Shown: positions 47,016 to 58,087 of the stretch, piece by piece
Layout: the number at the start of each line of letters is the position of its first letter
Position numbering within the stretch: position 1 is the stretch's first letter
Assembly: GCF_001422445.1 (NCBI RefSeq)
Contig: NZ_LMNA01000030.1
Span: 536,809 to 600,808, forward strand
Reading direction: 5' to 3'
Source: Pseudorhodoferax sp. Leaf274
Lineage (GTDB): Bacteria > Pseudomonadota > Gammaproteobacteria > Burkholderiales > Burkholderiaceae_C
Length of the DNA stretch: 64,000 nucleotides
The notes under the pieces: generated by a model
What the model saw: the letters and a program-made list of their open reading frames with translations, nothing else
What the model was told of the DNA's origin: nothing
Databases searched by the model: none
Translations under genes and position numbers: made by a program

Positions 47016-47543
47016 ATGGAAATGCAAGGCAGCCGCCAACTCGCCGTGACCCAGCAACAGGCCTGGGACGCGCTCAACGACCCTGAGGTGCTCAAGCTCT
47101 GCATCCCCGGCTGCGACAAGGTCGAGGCCACGGGCGAGAACCAGTACGCCATCGGCATGGCGCTCAAGATCGGTCCGGTCTCGGCCAAGTTCGGCGGCAA
47201 GATCGTGCTGACCGACATCGTGGCGCCGGCCAGCTACACCATCGCCTTCGAAGGGCAGGGCGGTGTCGCCGGCTTCGGCAAGGGGTCGGCCAAGGTCAAC
47301 CTGGTGCCCAACGACGAGGGCTGCGAACTGCAGTACGCGGTGCAGGCCCAGGTCGGCGGCAAGGTCGCGCAACTGGGCCAGCGGCTCATCGACGGCGCGG
47401 CCAAGTCGCTGTCGGAAGACTTCTTCAAGCGCTTCGACAACGAGATGCGCAAGCGCCACGGCGTGGCAGACGACGCGCCGGAGAAAGAGAAGGCCGGCTG
47501 GCTGGCCAAGCTGACCGGCAAGGGCAAGGACAAGGACGCCTGA
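47016..47543 (+). CDS. coxG: CoxG-family SRPBCC protein
   Basis: The 175-residue protein begins MEMQGSRQLAVTQQQAWDAL, continues LKLCIPGCDKVE and matches the CoxG (carbon monoxide dehydrogenase subunit G) fold of the SRPBCC superfamily. Typical CoxG anchors the enzyme to the membrane with a C-terminal segment. Here the C-terminus is instead Lys-rich and charged (LTGKGKDKD), so membrane anchoring may be weak or absent. It lies 22 nt after coxE. Confidence 0.88.
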   Translation: MEMQGSRQLAVTQQQAWDALNDPEVLKLCIPGCDKVEATGENQYAIGMALKIGPVSAKFGGKIVLTDIVAPASYTIAFEGQGGVAGFGKGSAKVNLVPNDEGCELQYAVQAQVGGKVAQLGQRLIDGAAKSLSEDFFKRFDNEMRKRHGVADDAPEKEKAGWLAKLTGKGKDKDA

Positions 47544-47565
47544 TCCCCAGGCCAAGGACACCGCG

Positions 47566-48675
47566 ATGGAAAACCTCGACGTGATGGTGCTGCGTGGCCT
47601 GCGCGACTGGCGCCGGGCCGGCAAGCGAGCGCTGCTGGCCACGGTGGTGCGCACCTGGGGCTCGTCGCCGCGGCCGGTGGGCTCCATCATGGCGTTGAAC
47701 GAAGACGGCGCCGTGCTCGGCTCGGTGTCGGGCGGCTGCATCGAGGACGACCTGATCTACCGCTACACCCAGGCCTATGCCTCGGCCGCTGCCGGCGCAC
47801 AGGCACCGGCGGGCGATGCCACGCACAGCATGCCCTCCGGCCCGCCGGCCTTCGTCAAGTACGGCATCACGGCCGACGAGGCGCACCGCTTCGGCCTGCC
47901 CTGCGGTGGCACGCTGGAGCTGCTGCTCGAACACGACCTGGACGCCGACAGCCTGGCCGCATTGGTGACCGCGCTGGAGGGCGGCCGGCTGATGCGCCGC
48001 AGCGTGCGCCTGGCCGATGGCCAGGTCCGCACCGAGCCCGCCGATGCACCGGCCGAACTCAGCGTGGACGCCGACGAACTCGCCAACACCTTCGGCCCCG
48101 AGTACCGCATGCTGCTGATCGGCGCCGGCCAGCTGACCGAGTACCTGGCCACCATGGCGCTGTTCTCGGGCTTCGCGGTCACCGTGTGCGACCCGCGCGA
48201 GGAGTACCGCGGTGCCTGGTCCGTGGCGGGCGCCACGCTGCTGCGCGACATGCCCGACGACGTGGTGCGCGACTTCCGCCCTGACCAGCGCAGTTGCGTG
48301 GTCGCACTCACGCACGACCCCAAGCTCGACGACCTGGCATTGCTGGAAGCGCTGGAAACAGAGGCCTTCTACGTCGGTGCCATCGGCTCGCGCCGCAACA
48401 ACGAGGCGCGCCACCAGCGCATGGTGGAGCACTTCGAGCAGACCGATGCCTCGCTGGCCCGGCTGCGCGGCCCGATCGGCATCTACATCGGCAGCAAGAC
48501 GCCGGCCGAGATCGCGGTCAGCGTGATGGCCGAGATCCTGGCCGTGAAGAACGGCGTGCAACTGCCGCGCGACATGGCCGTGACGCATGCCAAGAACGCG
48601 CGGGGCATCGCGGCGAACGAGGACGAGCAACAGGCCCTGGCGGACCCGGCGGCGCAGTGCGCGGTGCCGCGCTGA
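47566..48675 (+). CDS. XdhC/CoxI-family cofactor maturation protein
   Basis: The 369-residue protein has the XdhC N-terminal part (ATVVRTWGSSPRPVGS, then GSVSGGCIEDDL) and a C-terminal Rossmann domain (LLIGAGQLTEYLA, AIGSRRN, GIYIGSKTPAEIAVSV). Proteins of this family bind molybdenum cofactor, protect it, help sulfurate it and insert it into large subunits such as CoxL-like proteins. The cysteine of GGC is kept. It follows coxG after 22 nt and is the last gene of the maturation set. Confidence 0.92.
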   Translation: MENLDVMVLRGLRDWRRAGKRALLATVVRTWGSSPRPVGSIMALNEDGAVLGSVSGGCIEDDLIYRYTQAYASAAAGAQAPAGDATHSMPSGPPAFVKYGITADEAHRFGLPCGGTLELLLEHDLDADSLAALVTALEGGRLMRRSVRLADGQVRTEPADAPAELSVDADELANTFGPEYRMLLIGAGQLTEYLATMALFSGFAVTVCDPREEYRGAWSVAGATLLRDMPDDVVRDFRPDQRSCVVALTHDPKLDDLALLEALETEAFYVGAIGSRRNNEARHQRMVEHFEQTDASLARLRGPIGIYIGSKTPAEIAVSVMAEILAVKNGVQLPRDMAVTHAKNARGIAANEDEQQALADPAAQCAVPR

Positions 48676-48924
48676 TCAGCCCTGGCCCAGCATCCGCAGC
48701 GCCTTCTCGCGCGAGCGAAAGCCCAGCATCGCGCAGACCACCGCCTGGCCGTCCAGGTGCTGCAGGCGGGCGCCGCCCACGTTGAAGAACTTGCCCGCCA
48801 GCACGTCGCCGGCACGCACGCTGGCGCCCTTGATGAATTGGAGGATGGCGCAGCGGCCACCTTCGATTTCGAGGACCAGGCGGCCCGCCGTTGCAGCGAC
48901 CGCGATGACGATGCCTTTTTGCAT
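48676..48924 (-). CDS. Small protein of unknown function (82 aa)
   Basis: The 82-residue protein starts MQKGIVIAVAATAGRLVLEI. It alternates hydrophobic and charged residues in a way that suggests a small beta-barrel fold, ending in SREKALRMLGQG. I do not recognise the family. The frame is open further upstream, but the ATG at 48924 has a TACACT -10-like box 7 nt before it, as in the leaderless genes of this window. It abuts the XdhC gene stop on the other strand with no gap. Its G/C third-position bias is normal, so it is probably a real gene. Confidence 0.5.
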   Translation of the reverse strand: MQKGIVIAVAATAGRLVLEIEGGRCAILQFIKGASVRAGDVLAGKFFNVGGARLQHLDGQAVVCAMLGFRSREKALRMLGQG

Positions 48925-49233
48925 GCGTCCCAGTGTAGGCAGGGCGTATGACAGCGGTGTAACGCCCCCGGTGCCGATAAGCCTTCCGCAGAGTGGGGCA
49001 CCAGCCCGGCACTGCAGGCGCTGCACGGGATGCATGAACGCCTGCCCGGCGCCGCGTGCGCGCGACCCGGCCTGCCCAACTGACCCACAAGCCTGATGCT
49101 CCATGCTTTGGAACCAGGGAATATCCGGGGTTCATTGCGCATAAAAGTATCAATGTTGGGCTGATTAGGTATAAGGCCCGCAACGCCAAGTCTCCAGAAT
49201 CGCGGCACACCCGATTCCATGACAGGAGACACC
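48925..49233. other. 309-nt region before the polyol operon
   Basis: No gene is seen. The only AT-rich island, about 49130-49176, contains TATAAG (49170-49175) but no acceptable -35 hexamer, which would suit an activator-dependent promoter served by the AraC-type gene of the operon. The Shine-Dalgarno AGGAG at 49222-49226 lies just before the start at 49234. No strong inverted repeat was found. Confidence 0.5.
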
Positions 49234-50541
49234 ATGCAGCGTTTCGTCCGCACCGCCCTCATCGCCGCCCTGGCCACCGCCGGCCTGGCCGCGCAGGCCC
49301 AGGAACTCGTCATCGCCACCGTGAACAACGGGCACATGATCGAGATGCAGAAGCTCACGCCCGAGTTCGAGAAAGCCAACCCCGGCATCAAGCTGAAGTG
49401 GGTCACGCTCGAGGAGGGCACGCTGCGCCAGCGCGTGACCACCGACATCGCCACCAAGGGCGGCCAGTTCGACGTGATGACCATCGGCCTGTACGAGGCG
49501 CCGATCTGGTCCAAGAAGGGCTGGCTCAAGCCGATCGCCACCGATGCCGCCTACGACGTGGACGACCTGCTGCCGGCCATCCGCGAAGGCCTGTCCTACG
49601 AGGGCAAGCTCTACGCCGCACCGTTCTATGCCGAGAGCTCCATGCTGATGTACCGCAAGGACCTGGCCGACAAGGCCGGCGTGCAGCTCGGCGAGCAGCC
49701 GACCTGGGAGCAGGTCAAGGCCTTCGCGGCCAAGGCGCACGATCCCAAGGCCGGCGTCTACGGCATCTGCCTGCGCGGCAAGCCGGGCTGGGGCGACAAC
49801 ATGGCGCTGCTCACCACCATGGTCAACACCTGGGGCGGCCAATGGTTCGACATGGCCTGGAAGCCACAGATCGATTCCAAGCCCTGGAAGGACGCCATCA
49901 CCTTCTACGTCGACCTCATGAAGCAGTACGGCCCGCCCGGCGCGTCGGCCAACAGCTTCAACGAGAACCTGGCGCTGTTCAACGAGGGCAAGTGCGCGCA
50001 GTGGGTGGATGCGACCATCGCCGCGTCCTTCATCAGCGACCCCAAGCAGTCCAAGGTGGCCGACAAGGTGGCCTTCGCCCAGGCGCCCACCGCCGTCACG
50101 CCCAAGGGCGCCAACTGGCTGTGGTCCTGGAACCTGGCGATCCCGTCCAGCTCCACCAAGAACGAGGCCGCGCAGAAGTTCATCCGCTGGGCCACCTCCA
50201 AGGACTATGTGAACCTGGTCGCCAAGACGCATGGCTGGCATGCCGTGCCGACCGGCACGCGCAAGAGCACCTACGCCAACCCCGAGTTCCAGAAGGTCGC
50301 GGTGTTCGCCGCGGCGGAGAAGAAGGCGATCGACTCGGCCAACCCGAACGACAGCACGCTGCCCAAGTCGCCCTACGTCGGCGTGCAGTACGCCGCCATT
50401 CCCGAGTTCCAGGCCATCGGCGTGGGCGTGGGCCAGCAGATGAGCGCGGCCCTGGCCGGCCGTTCCACGGTGGAGCAGGCGCTCAAGACCTCGCAGACCC
50501 TGGCCGAGCGCGAGATGAAGAAGGCCGGCTACTACAAGTAA
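49234..50541 (+). CDS. smoE: Polyol ABC transporter substrate-binding protein (SmoE-like)
   Basis: The 435-residue periplasmic protein has a Sec signal (MQRFVRTALIAALATAGLAA, cut after AQA). Its family 1 sugar-binding fold includes LTPEFEKANPGIKLKWV and PYVGVQYAAIPEFQAIG, a segment typical of sorbitol/mannitol binding proteins. It captures the polyol and delivers it to the two permeases that follow. The first ATG of the frame (49219) is rejected because the ribosome site lies between it and the ATG at 49234. It opens the operon smoEFG-K-dehydrogenase-kinase-araC-xylB. Confidence 0.87.
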   Translation: MQRFVRTALIAALATAGLAAQAQELVIATVNNGHMIEMQKLTPEFEKANPGIKLKWVTLEEGTLRQRVTTDIATKGGQFDVMTIGLYEAPIWSKKGWLKPIATDAAYDVDDLLPAIREGLSYEGKLYAAPFYAESSMLMYRKDLADKAGVQLGEQPTWEQVKAFAAKAHDPKAGVYGICLRGKPGWGDNMALLTTMVNTWGGQWFDMAWKPQIDSKPWKDAITFYVDLMKQYGPPGASANSFNENLALFNEGKCAQWVDATIAASFISDPKQSKVADKVAFAQAPTAVTPKGANWLWSWNLAIPSSSTKNEAAQKFIRWATSKDYVNLVAKTHGWHAVPTGTRKSTYANPEFQKVAVFAAAEKKAIDSANPNDSTLPKSPYVGVQYAAIPEFQAIGVGVGQQMSAALAGRSTVEQALKTSQTLAEREMKKAGYYK

Positions 50542-50560
50542 GCGCAGGCGGGCCTTTCCC

Positions 50561-51418
50561 ATGAACCGGCTGTTGCCCCGGGCCCTGATGGCCCCTGCGG
50601 TCGTCACGCTCCTCCTCTGGTCGATCGTGCCGCTGCTGATGACGCTGTACTTCTCGTTCGTCAGCTACAACCTCATCCAGCCCGGCGAACGCCCGTTCGC
50701 GGGGCTGGAGAACTTCGAGTACTTCGTCACCGATCCGGACTTCTGGCCGGCGGTGGGCAACACGCTGGTGCTGATCGGCAGCGTGATCCTCATCACGCTC
50801 ATCGGCGGCGTGCTGCTGGCGCTGCTCGTCAACGACCCGTTCCCGGGCCAGGGCATCGTGCGCGTGCTGCTGATCTCGCCCTTCTTCGTCATGCCCGCGG
50901 TCAACGCGCTGCTGTGGAAGCACATGATGATGAACCCGATCTACGGGGTGCTGGCCAACCTGTGGAAGTTCTTCGGCGCCCAGCCGGTGGACTGGCTGAC
51001 CGACCTGCCGCTGTTCTCGGTCATCGTCATGGTGGCCTGGCAGTGGCTGCCGTTCGCCTGCCTGATCTTCATCACCTCGCTGCAGTCGCTGGACCGCGAG
51101 CAGATGGAGGCCGCGCGCATGGACGGCGCCACGGCCGTGCAGCGCTTCTTCTACCTGACGTTGCCGCACCTGGGACGGGCCATGGCGGTGGTCATCATGA
51201 TCGAGATGATCTTCCTGCTGTCGGTGTTCGCCGAGATCGCGATCACCACCAGCGGCGGGCCGGGCAACGCCAGCACCAACCTGACCTACATGATCTTCAA
51301 GCAGTCGCTCCTGAACTTCGACGTGGGCGTGGCCTCGGCCGGCGCGCTGTTCGCGGTGGTGCTGGCCAACATCGTGGCGGCCTTCCTGATCCGCATCATC
51401 GGCAAGAACCTCGACTGA
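50561..51418 (+). CDS. smoF: Polyol ABC transporter permease (SmoF-like)
   Basis: The 285-residue inner-membrane permease has six membrane segments and the MalF-type coupling loop around EAARMDGATAVQRFFYLTLP (about 184-203), which contacts the ATPase. The sequence SGGPGNASTNLTYMIFKQSL near 228-247 is characteristic of sorbitol/mannitol-type permeases. It is 19 nt after the binding-protein gene and 3 nt before the second permease gene. Confidence 0.9.
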   Translation: MNRLLPRALMAPAVVTLLLWSIVPLLMTLYFSFVSYNLIQPGERPFAGLENFEYFVTDPDFWPAVGNTLVLIGSVILITLIGGVLLALLVNDPFPGQGIVRVLLISPFFVMPAVNALLWKHMMMNPIYGVLANLWKFFGAQPVDWLTDLPLFSVIVMVAWQWLPFACLIFITSLQSLDREQMEAARMDGATAVQRFFYLTLPHLGRAMAVVIMIEMIFLLSVFAEIAITTSGGPGNASTNLTYMIFKQSLLNFDVGVASAGALFAVVLANIVAAFLIRIIGKNLD

Positions 51419-51421
51419 ACC

Positions 51422-52258
51422 ATGCAAGCCAGCACCCCTCCCAACACCTTCTGGCCCACCGCGCTGCGCACGGTGGCGGCCTGGTCCCTGGCCCTGCTGC
51501 TGTTCTTCCCGCTGGGCTGGCTGTTCCTGACGGCCTTCAAGACCGAGCTGCAGGCCATCGCCGTGCCGCCGCTGTTCGTCTTCGAGCCCACGCTGCACAA
51601 CTTCGCCGAGGTGCAGAGCCGCAGCGACTACCTGCTCTATGCCAGGAACTCGCTGATCGCCAGCGTGGCATCGACCATCCTGGGCCTGGCCATCGCCGCG
51701 CCGGCCGCCTACTCGATGGCCTTCTTCAAGACGAAGTCCACGCGCGACATCCTGATGTGGATGCTGTCGACCAAGATGATGCCGGCCGTCGGCGCACTGG
51801 TGCCGATCTATGTGCTGGCGCAGAGCGCCGGCATGCTGGACACGCTGCCCGCGCTGATCCTCGTGTTCACGCTGTCCAACCTGCCCATCATGGTGTGGAT
51901 GCTCTACACGAACTACAAGGAGATCCCGGGCGAGATCCTGGAGGCCGCGCGCATGGACGGCGCCAACCTGTGGACCGAGTTCCGCGAGGTGGTGTTGCCC
52001 TTGTCCGTCGGCGGCCTGGCCTCGTGCGGCCTGCTGTGCCTGGTGCTGAGCTGGAACGAGGCCTTCTGGGCCCTGAACCTCACCTCGGCCAAGGCCGGCA
52101 CGCTGGCCACGCTGATCGCCTCGTACTCCAGCCCCGAGGGCCTGTTCTGGGCCAAGCTGTCGGCCGCGTCTCTGATGGCCATCGCGCCCATCGTGGTGTT
52201 TGGCTGGTTCTCGCAAAAGCAACTGGTGCAAGGCCTGACCTTCGGCGCCGTCAAGTAA
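51422..52258 (+). CDS. smoG: Polyol ABC transporter permease (SmoG-like)
   Basis: The 278-residue inner-membrane permease has six membrane segments and the MalG-type coupling loop EAARMDGANLWTEFREVVLP (about 177-196). It pairs with the preceding permease to form the polyol channel. It is separated by 3 nt from the first permease gene and by 11 nt from the ATPase gene, so all four transporter genes are one unit. Confidence 0.9.
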   Translation: MQASTPPNTFWPTALRTVAAWSLALLLFFPLGWLFLTAFKTELQAIAVPPLFVFEPTLHNFAEVQSRSDYLLYARNSLIASVASTILGLAIAAPAAYSMAFFKTKSTRDILMWMLSTKMMPAVGALVPIYVLAQSAGMLDTLPALILVFTLSNLPIMVWMLYTNYKEIPGEILEAARMDGANLWTEFREVVLPLSVGGLASCGLLCLVLSWNEAFWALNLTSAKAGTLATLIASYSSPEGLFWAKLSAASLMAIAPIVVFGWFSQKQLVQGLTFGAVK

Positions 52259-52269
52259 AGGGAGTCCCC

Positions 52270-53304
<1,035 letters not shown>

Positions 53305-53307
53305 GCC

Positions 53308-54714
53308 ATGACCACTTCCACCATCCTGCACCTGGGCCTGGGCTCCTTCCACCGCGCGCACCAGGCGGTCTACCTGCAGCGGCTGCACGATGCCGGCGAC
53401 ACGCGGTGGACGCTTTCCGCCGGCAACATCCGCCACGACATGGCCGAAGTGGTGCAGGCCCTGTCCGCGCAGGGCGGCGCCTACACGCTGGAGACGATCA
53501 CCCCGGCCGGCGTGCACCGCTACGAGCGCATCACCGCGATCCGCGAGGTGATCCCCTACGCGCCCGGGCTGGCGGGGCTGGTGGCGCGCGGCGCCGATCC
53601 GGCCACGCGCATCATCTCGTTCACGGTGACCGAGGCGGGCTATTACCTCGACAGCGCGCACCGGCTCGACATCGCCCACCCCGAGGTGGCGGCCGACATC
53701 GCGCGCGCGGCGCGCGGCGAGGCCGGCGAGACCATCTACGGCGCCGTGGCCGCCATCCTGCGCGCGCGCCACGCGGCCGGCGGCGGCCCGCTCACGCTGC
53801 TCAACTGCGACAACCTGCGCCACAACGGCGAGCGTTTCCGCGCCGCGCTGCTGGCGTTCCTGCAGGCGGCGGGCGAAGGCCCGCTGGCGGCCTGGGCGCG
53901 GCAGAACACCACCTGCCCCAACGCCATGGTGGACCGCATCACGCCGCGCCCGCCACCCGAGCTGCGCGAACGCGTGCGCCAGGCCACCGGCATCGACGAC
54001 GCCGCGCCCATCACGGGCGAGAGCTTCATCCAGTGGGTGATCGAGGACGACTTCGCCGCCGGCCGCCCGGCCTGGGAGCATGTCGGCGTCGAACTGGTGC
54101 GCTCGGTCCAGCCCTACGAGGAGGCCAAGATCCGCATCCTGAACGCCAGCCACAGCTGCATCGCCTGGGCGGGTACATTGGCCGGCCTGCAGTACATCCA
54201 CGAAGGCACCCTGACCCCCGCGATCCGGCAAATGGCCTACGACTACGTGACCGACGACGTCATTGCCTGCCTGCAGCGCCCCGATGCGCCCAGCCCGGTG
54301 GACCTGCCGGCCTACCGCGACGTGGTGCTGGACCGCTTCGCCAACCCGGCGATCCGCGACACCAACCAGCGCGTGGCGGCGGATGGCTTCGCCAAGATCC
54401 CGGGCTTCATCGCCCCCACCGTGCGCGAGCGCCTGGCCGCCGGCCAGGACATTGCGGCCGTGGCCATGCTGCCCGCGCTGTTCCTGGCGTTCCTGCAGCG
54501 CTGGCATGCGGGCACGCTGCCCTATGCCTACCAGGACCAGGGCATGGACCCGGCCGCCGCGCATGCCATCTGCGCCGCGCCCGATCCCGAGGCCGCGCTG
54601 GCGGCCGACCGCACGCTGTGGGGCGACCTGGCCGGCGATGCGCGCCTGCTGGCGGCGCTGCGCACGGCCGGCCGGCGCGTGGCGGCGTTCGTCCAGGGGA
54701 GGGCACCGTCGTGA
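53308..54714 (+). CDS. dalD: Polyol dehydrogenase, D-arabinitol 4-dehydrogenase (DalD) type
   Basis: The 468-residue enzyme belongs to the long-chain mannitol dehydrogenase family. It has an N-terminal NAD-binding GLGSFHRAHQAVYL and the catalytic set Lys274, Asn279 and His282 (KIRILNASHS). The N-terminal pattern GLGSFHRAHQ...GNIRHDM resembles D-arabinitol 4-dehydrogenases, which yield D-xylulose. A xylulokinase gene in the operon supports that. Mannitol 2-dehydrogenase, giving fructose for the adjacent fructokinase, is the alternative, and the enzyme may act on both. It overlaps the next gene by 4 nt (GTGA). Confidence 0.82.
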   Translation: MTTSTILHLGLGSFHRAHQAVYLQRLHDAGDTRWTLSAGNIRHDMAEVVQALSAQGGAYTLETITPAGVHRYERITAIREVIPYAPGLAGLVARGADPATRIISFTVTEAGYYLDSAHRLDIAHPEVAADIARAARGEAGETIYGAVAAILRARHAAGGGPLTLLNCDNLRHNGERFRAALLAFLQAAGEGPLAAWARQNTTCPNAMVDRITPRPPPELRERVRQATGIDDAAPITGESFIQWVIEDDFAAGRPAWEHVGVELVRSVQPYEEAKIRILNASHSCIAWAGTLAGLQYIHEGTLTPAIRQMAYDYVTDDVIACLQRPDAPSPVDLPAYRDVVLDRFANPAIRDTNQRVAADGFAKIPGFIAPTVRERLAAGQDIAAVAMLPALFLAFLQRWHAGTLPYAYQDQGMDPAAAHAICAAPDPEAALAADRTLWGDLAGDARLLAALRTAGRRVAAFVQGRAPS

Positions 54715-55667
54715 GCTTTCGCGTCGCCTTCGTCGGCGAAGCCCTGATCGACTTCACGGCCGTGCCGGATGCAGGCCTGCAGTTCCAGGGCCATGTGGGC
54801 GGGGCGCTGCTCAACGGCGCGGTCGCGGCCGCGCGGCTGGGCGTGCCTGTGGGCTACCTCACGCAGCTGTCCACCGACATGTTCGGCGAACGCCTGCTGG
54901 CCCACCTGCAGGCCAACGGCATCGCCACCGACCTGGTGTTGCGCAGCCCGGCGCCCAGCACGCTGGCCTTCGTGGAGCGGCTGCCGCAGACCAACCGCTA
55001 CGCCTTCTACATGCAGGCCACGGCCGATGTGCTGTGGGCGCCCGATCCCTTGCCGGCCCTGCCCGGCGACTGCCGCTGGCTGCACTACGGCTCGAACCTG
55101 CTCACGCGCGAACCCTCGGGCCAGCGCGTGCTGGACTTCGCGCGCGCGCAGCGCGGCCGCGTGCTGCGCGTGTTCGATCCCAACGCCCGACCCAGCCTGG
55201 TCGACGATCTGGCCGCCTGGCGCGCGCGTTGCGCCGAATGCATCGCCGCGTGCGAGCTGCTCAAGCTCAGCGACGAAGACTGCGCGCTGCTCGCGCCCGG
55301 CCAGCCGTTCGATGACCTGGCCCAGGCCTGGCTGCAGGCCGGCCCGCTCGCCGTGCTGCTCACGCGCGGCGCCCAGGGGGCCACGCTGTACCGGCCGGGC
55401 CATGCGCCGCTGGCCGTGCGGCCGCCGCCGGTGCAGGTCGTCGACACCATCGGCGCCGGCGACACCTTCGGCGCAGGCCTGTCGGCCGCCTTGCTCGACC
55501 AGGGCGTGGAGGATGCCGCCACGCTGGCGGCATTGCCCACCGCCGCCTGGGCCGCGGTGCTGCGCTTCGCCGCGACGGCCGCCGCACTGAATTGCGCGCG
55601 CGAGGGCGCCGATCCGCCGCAGCGCGCGGCCGTCGAGGCTCTGCAAGCGCAGGCCGCTGCCGGCTGA
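54711..55667 (+). CDS. PfkB-family sugar kinase (fructokinase-like)
   Basis: The 318-residue kinase has the PfkB N-terminal signature region (GHVGGALLNGAVAAARLG, about 28-45) and the C-terminal catalytic signature DTIGAGDTFGAG near residue 245-256, with the general-base aspartate inside it. It probably phosphorylates fructose formed from mannitol or sorbitol. It starts with GTG at 54711, with GGGGAGGG just upstream, and overlaps the dehydrogenase stop. The AraC gene follows after 5 nt. Confidence 0.85.
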   Translation: MSFRVAFVGEALIDFTAVPDAGLQFQGHVGGALLNGAVAAARLGVPVGYLTQLSTDMFGERLLAHLQANGIATDLVLRSPAPSTLAFVERLPQTNRYAFYMQATADVLWAPDPLPALPGDCRWLHYGSNLLTREPSGQRVLDFARAQRGRVLRVFDPNARPSLVDDLAAWRARCAECIAACELLKLSDEDCALLAPGQPFDDLAQAWLQAGPLAVLLTRGAQGATLYRPGHAPLAVRPPPVQVVDTIGAGDTFGAGLSAALLDQGVEDAATLAALPTAAWAAVLRFAATAAALNCAREGADPPQRAAVEALQAQAAAG

Positions 55668-55672
55668 ACGCC

Positions 55673-56602
55673 ATGCCCGCGCCGCGCAGCCGACCCCGCC
55701 AGCGCCAGCCCGAGCTGGAAGGCGAGTTCACGCGCTCGCCCGCGCTCGGCTACGAGGCGCCCGCGGACGGCGGCCTGGTGCGCTGCCTGGCGCACGGCTT
55801 TCCGACGCCGCTGGCGCGCTGGCACTTCCACGACGAGTACGAGCTGCACCTGATCACCCGCACCTCGGGCAAGGCCTTCGTGGGCGACTGGATCGGCCAT
55901 TTCGAGCCCGGCCACCTGGTGCTGTGCGGGCCCCGGCTGCCGCACAACTGGATCTCGCTGGACGCCGGCGCGGGCGTGGCCGAGCGCGACCTCGTGATCC
56001 AGTTCGAGCACGCGCCGCTCGAACGCGCCGCGCATGAGCTGCCGGAACTGCGCGAAGTCATGGCGCTGCTGCAGCGCGCGCGGCACGGCATCGAGTTCTT
56101 CGGCCTGTCGGGCCGCGCCCAGGCGCACTGGCAGGCCGTCAAGGCCACGCGCGGCGTGCGCCGCTTCGGCCACTTCTGCGAGTACCTGGCCGACCTGGCC
56201 CAGTGCGGCGACTACAGGCTGCTGTCCACCGTGCAGATCCAGGGCGCCGAGGGCGACGGCGAGCTGGAGCAGATCAACCGCATCGTCGACCGCATCACGG
56301 GCGACCTGGCGGCCTCGGTCAGCCTGGCGGACCTGGCCGGCGAGCTGGGCATGAGCGAGAGCCGGCTGTCGCGCTTCTTCAAGCGCGCCACCGGCAACAG
56401 CTTCACCGATTTCGTCAACATGGTGCGCATCAACAGCGCCTGCCGGCTGCTGATGCAGACCGACCATTTCGTCGCCGACATCTGCTACCAGGTCGGTTTC
56501 AACAACGTGGCAAACTTCAACCGCCGTTTTCTGGAGCTCAAGGGCGTGACGCCCACGGAGTTCCGCCGTCAGGCGGAACATCGCTTCGGCGGCGCTTCTT
56601 GA
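55673..56602 (+). CDS. AraC-family regulator of the polyol operon
   Basis: The 309-residue regulator has an N-terminal cupin-like sensor ([20 protein letters not shown], about 50-70) and a C-terminal pair of helix-turn-helices (about 205-300). The last part reads [20 protein letters not shown], the AraC signature. Cupin-type AraC proteins bind a sugar and activate transcription of the neighbouring operon. It lies within that operon, so it probably controls the promoter before smoE at 49.2 kb. The ATG at 55673 gives the family length. Longer frames start with an Arg-rich stretch. Confidence 0.88.
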   Translation: MPAPRSRPRQRQPELEGEFTRSPALGYEAPADGGLVRCLAHGFPTPLARWHFHDEYELHLITRTSGKAFVGDWIGHFEPGHLVLCGPRLPHNWISLDAGAGVAERDLVIQFEHAPLERAAHELPELREVMALLQRARHGIEFFGLSGRAQAHWQAVKATRGVRRFGHFCEYLADLAQCGDYRLLSTVQIQGAEGDGELEQINRIVDRITGDLAASVSLADLAGELGMSESRLSRFFKRATGNSFTDFVNMVRINSACRLLMQTDHFVADICYQVGFNNVANFNRRFLELKGVTPTEFRRQAEHRFGGAS

Positions 56603-56614
56603 AGTGTTCTTGCC

Positions 56615-58087
56615 ATGTACCTGGGACTCGATCTCGGAACTTCCGAACTCAAAGCACTGCTGCTCGCCGACGACCACGGGGTCGTGGGCGTCGCCCATGC
56701 CGCCCTGACCTTGCAGCGGCCGCAGCCGCAGTGGTCCGAACAGCAGCCGCAGGCCTGGGCCGATGCGCTCGACGTCGTGATGGCCGCGCTGCGCGTGCGC
56801 CATCCGGACGCCATGCGCAGCGTGCGCGCCATCGGCCTGTCCGGCCACATGCACGGCGCCGTGCTGCTGGACGCGGCCAACGCCGTGCTGCGGCCGGCCA
56901 TCCTGTGGAACGACGGCCGCAGCGCCGCGCAGTGCGAGGCGTTCACGCGCGCCGTGCCCGAGCTGGCCCGCATCACCGGCAACCTGGCCATGCCGGGCTT
57001 CACCGCGCCCAAGCTGCTGTGGGTGCGCGAGCACGAGCCCGAGATCTTCGCCCGCACCCGCCGCGTGCTGCTGCCCAAGGACTGGCTGCGCCTGCACATG
57101 AGCGGCGAGGCCGTGAGCGACATGTCCGACGCCTCCGGCACGCTGTGGCTGGACGTAGCCCAGCGCGACTGGTCCGACGCGCTGCTGGCCGCCAGCGGCC
57201 TCACGCGCGAACACATGCCGCGGCTGGTCGAGGGCAGCGCGGTGTCGGCCACGCTCAAGCCGGAGATGGCGCAGCGCTGGGGCCTGACGGCCGGCATCCC
57301 GATCGCGGGCGGCGGCGGCGACAACGCGGCCAGCGCGGTCGGCATGGGCCTGGTGTCGCCGGGGCAGGGCTTCCTGTCGCTGGGCACGTCGGGCGTGATC
57401 TTCGTCTGCTCGGATGGCTTCACGCCGAACCCGGCGCGCGCCGTGCATGCGTTCTGCCATGCGCTGCCCGGCCGCTGGCACCAGATGTCGGTCATGTTGT
57501 CGGCCGCCAGCAGCGTGGACTGGGCCGTGCGCAGCTTCGGCTTTGCCGACGTGCCGGGCTTCTTCCACGCGGCGGCGTCGCTGGACGACGGGGCGCGCGC
57601 GCAGGCACCGCTGTTCCTGCCCTACCTGTCCGGCGAGCGCTCGCCGCACAACGATGCGCAGGCGCGCGGCGTGCTGTACGGGCTCACGCCCGCGCATTCG
57701 CGCGCCGACATCGCCTACGCCGTGGTCGAGGGCGTGGGCTACGGCCTGCGCGACGGGCTGGACACGCTGTCGCGCCCGCCGGGTGCGAAGCCGCTGTCGC
57801 TCGTCGGCGGCGGCGCGCGCAGCGCTTGGTGGTCGCAGTTGCTGGCCGACATCCTGCAGGCGCCGCTGGCCCTCGGCGTGGGCGGCGAATCGGGCGGTGC
57901 GCTGGGCGCCGCGCGGCTGGCCTGGCTGGCGGATGGCGGCGACGAGGCCGCGGTCTGCACCGTGCCGCCGCGGCGCGGGCTGTTCACGCCGGGCGAAGGC
58001 ACCGCCGCACTGCACCAGCCGCGGCTGGAGCGCTTCCGTGCCGTCTACGGCGCGCTGCGGCCCGTCTTCGCGCAAGGCGTGCAATGA
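56615..58087 (+). CDS. xylB: Xylulokinase
   Basis: The 490-residue FGGY-family kinase has [10 protein letters not shown] (4-13), the HMHG motif in [13 protein letters not shown], and [12 protein letters not shown]. It also has [17 protein letters not shown] and the C-terminal [12 protein letters not shown]. It phosphorylates D-xylulose to xylulose 5-phosphate, which would be the product of the D-arabinitol-type dehydrogenase, for the pentose phosphate pathway. It is the last gene of the polyol operon. Its TGA overlaps the ATG of queC (ATGA). Confidence 0.93.
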   Translation: MYLGLDLGTSELKALLLADDHGVVGVAHAALTLQRPQPQWSEQQPQAWADALDVVMAALRVRHPDAMRSVRAIGLSGHMHGAVLLDAANAVLRPAILWNDGRSAAQCEAFTRAVPELARITGNLAMPGFTAPKLLWVREHEPEIFARTRRVLLPKDWLRLHMSGEAVSDMSDASGTLWLDVAQRDWSDALLAASGLTREHMPRLVEGSAVSATLKPEMAQRWGLTAGIPIAGGGGDNAASAVGMGLVSPGQGFLSLGTSGVIFVCSDGFTPNPARAVHAFCHALPGRWHQMSVMLSAASSVDWAVRSFGFADVPGFFHAAASLDDGARAQAPLFLPYLSGERSPHNDAQARGVLYGLTPAHSRADIAYAVVEGVGYGLRDGLDTLSRPPGAKPLSLVGGGARSAWWSQLLADILQAPLALGVGGESGGALGAARLAWLADGGDEAAVCTVPPRRGLFTPGEGTAALHQPRLERFRAVYGALRPVFAQGVQ

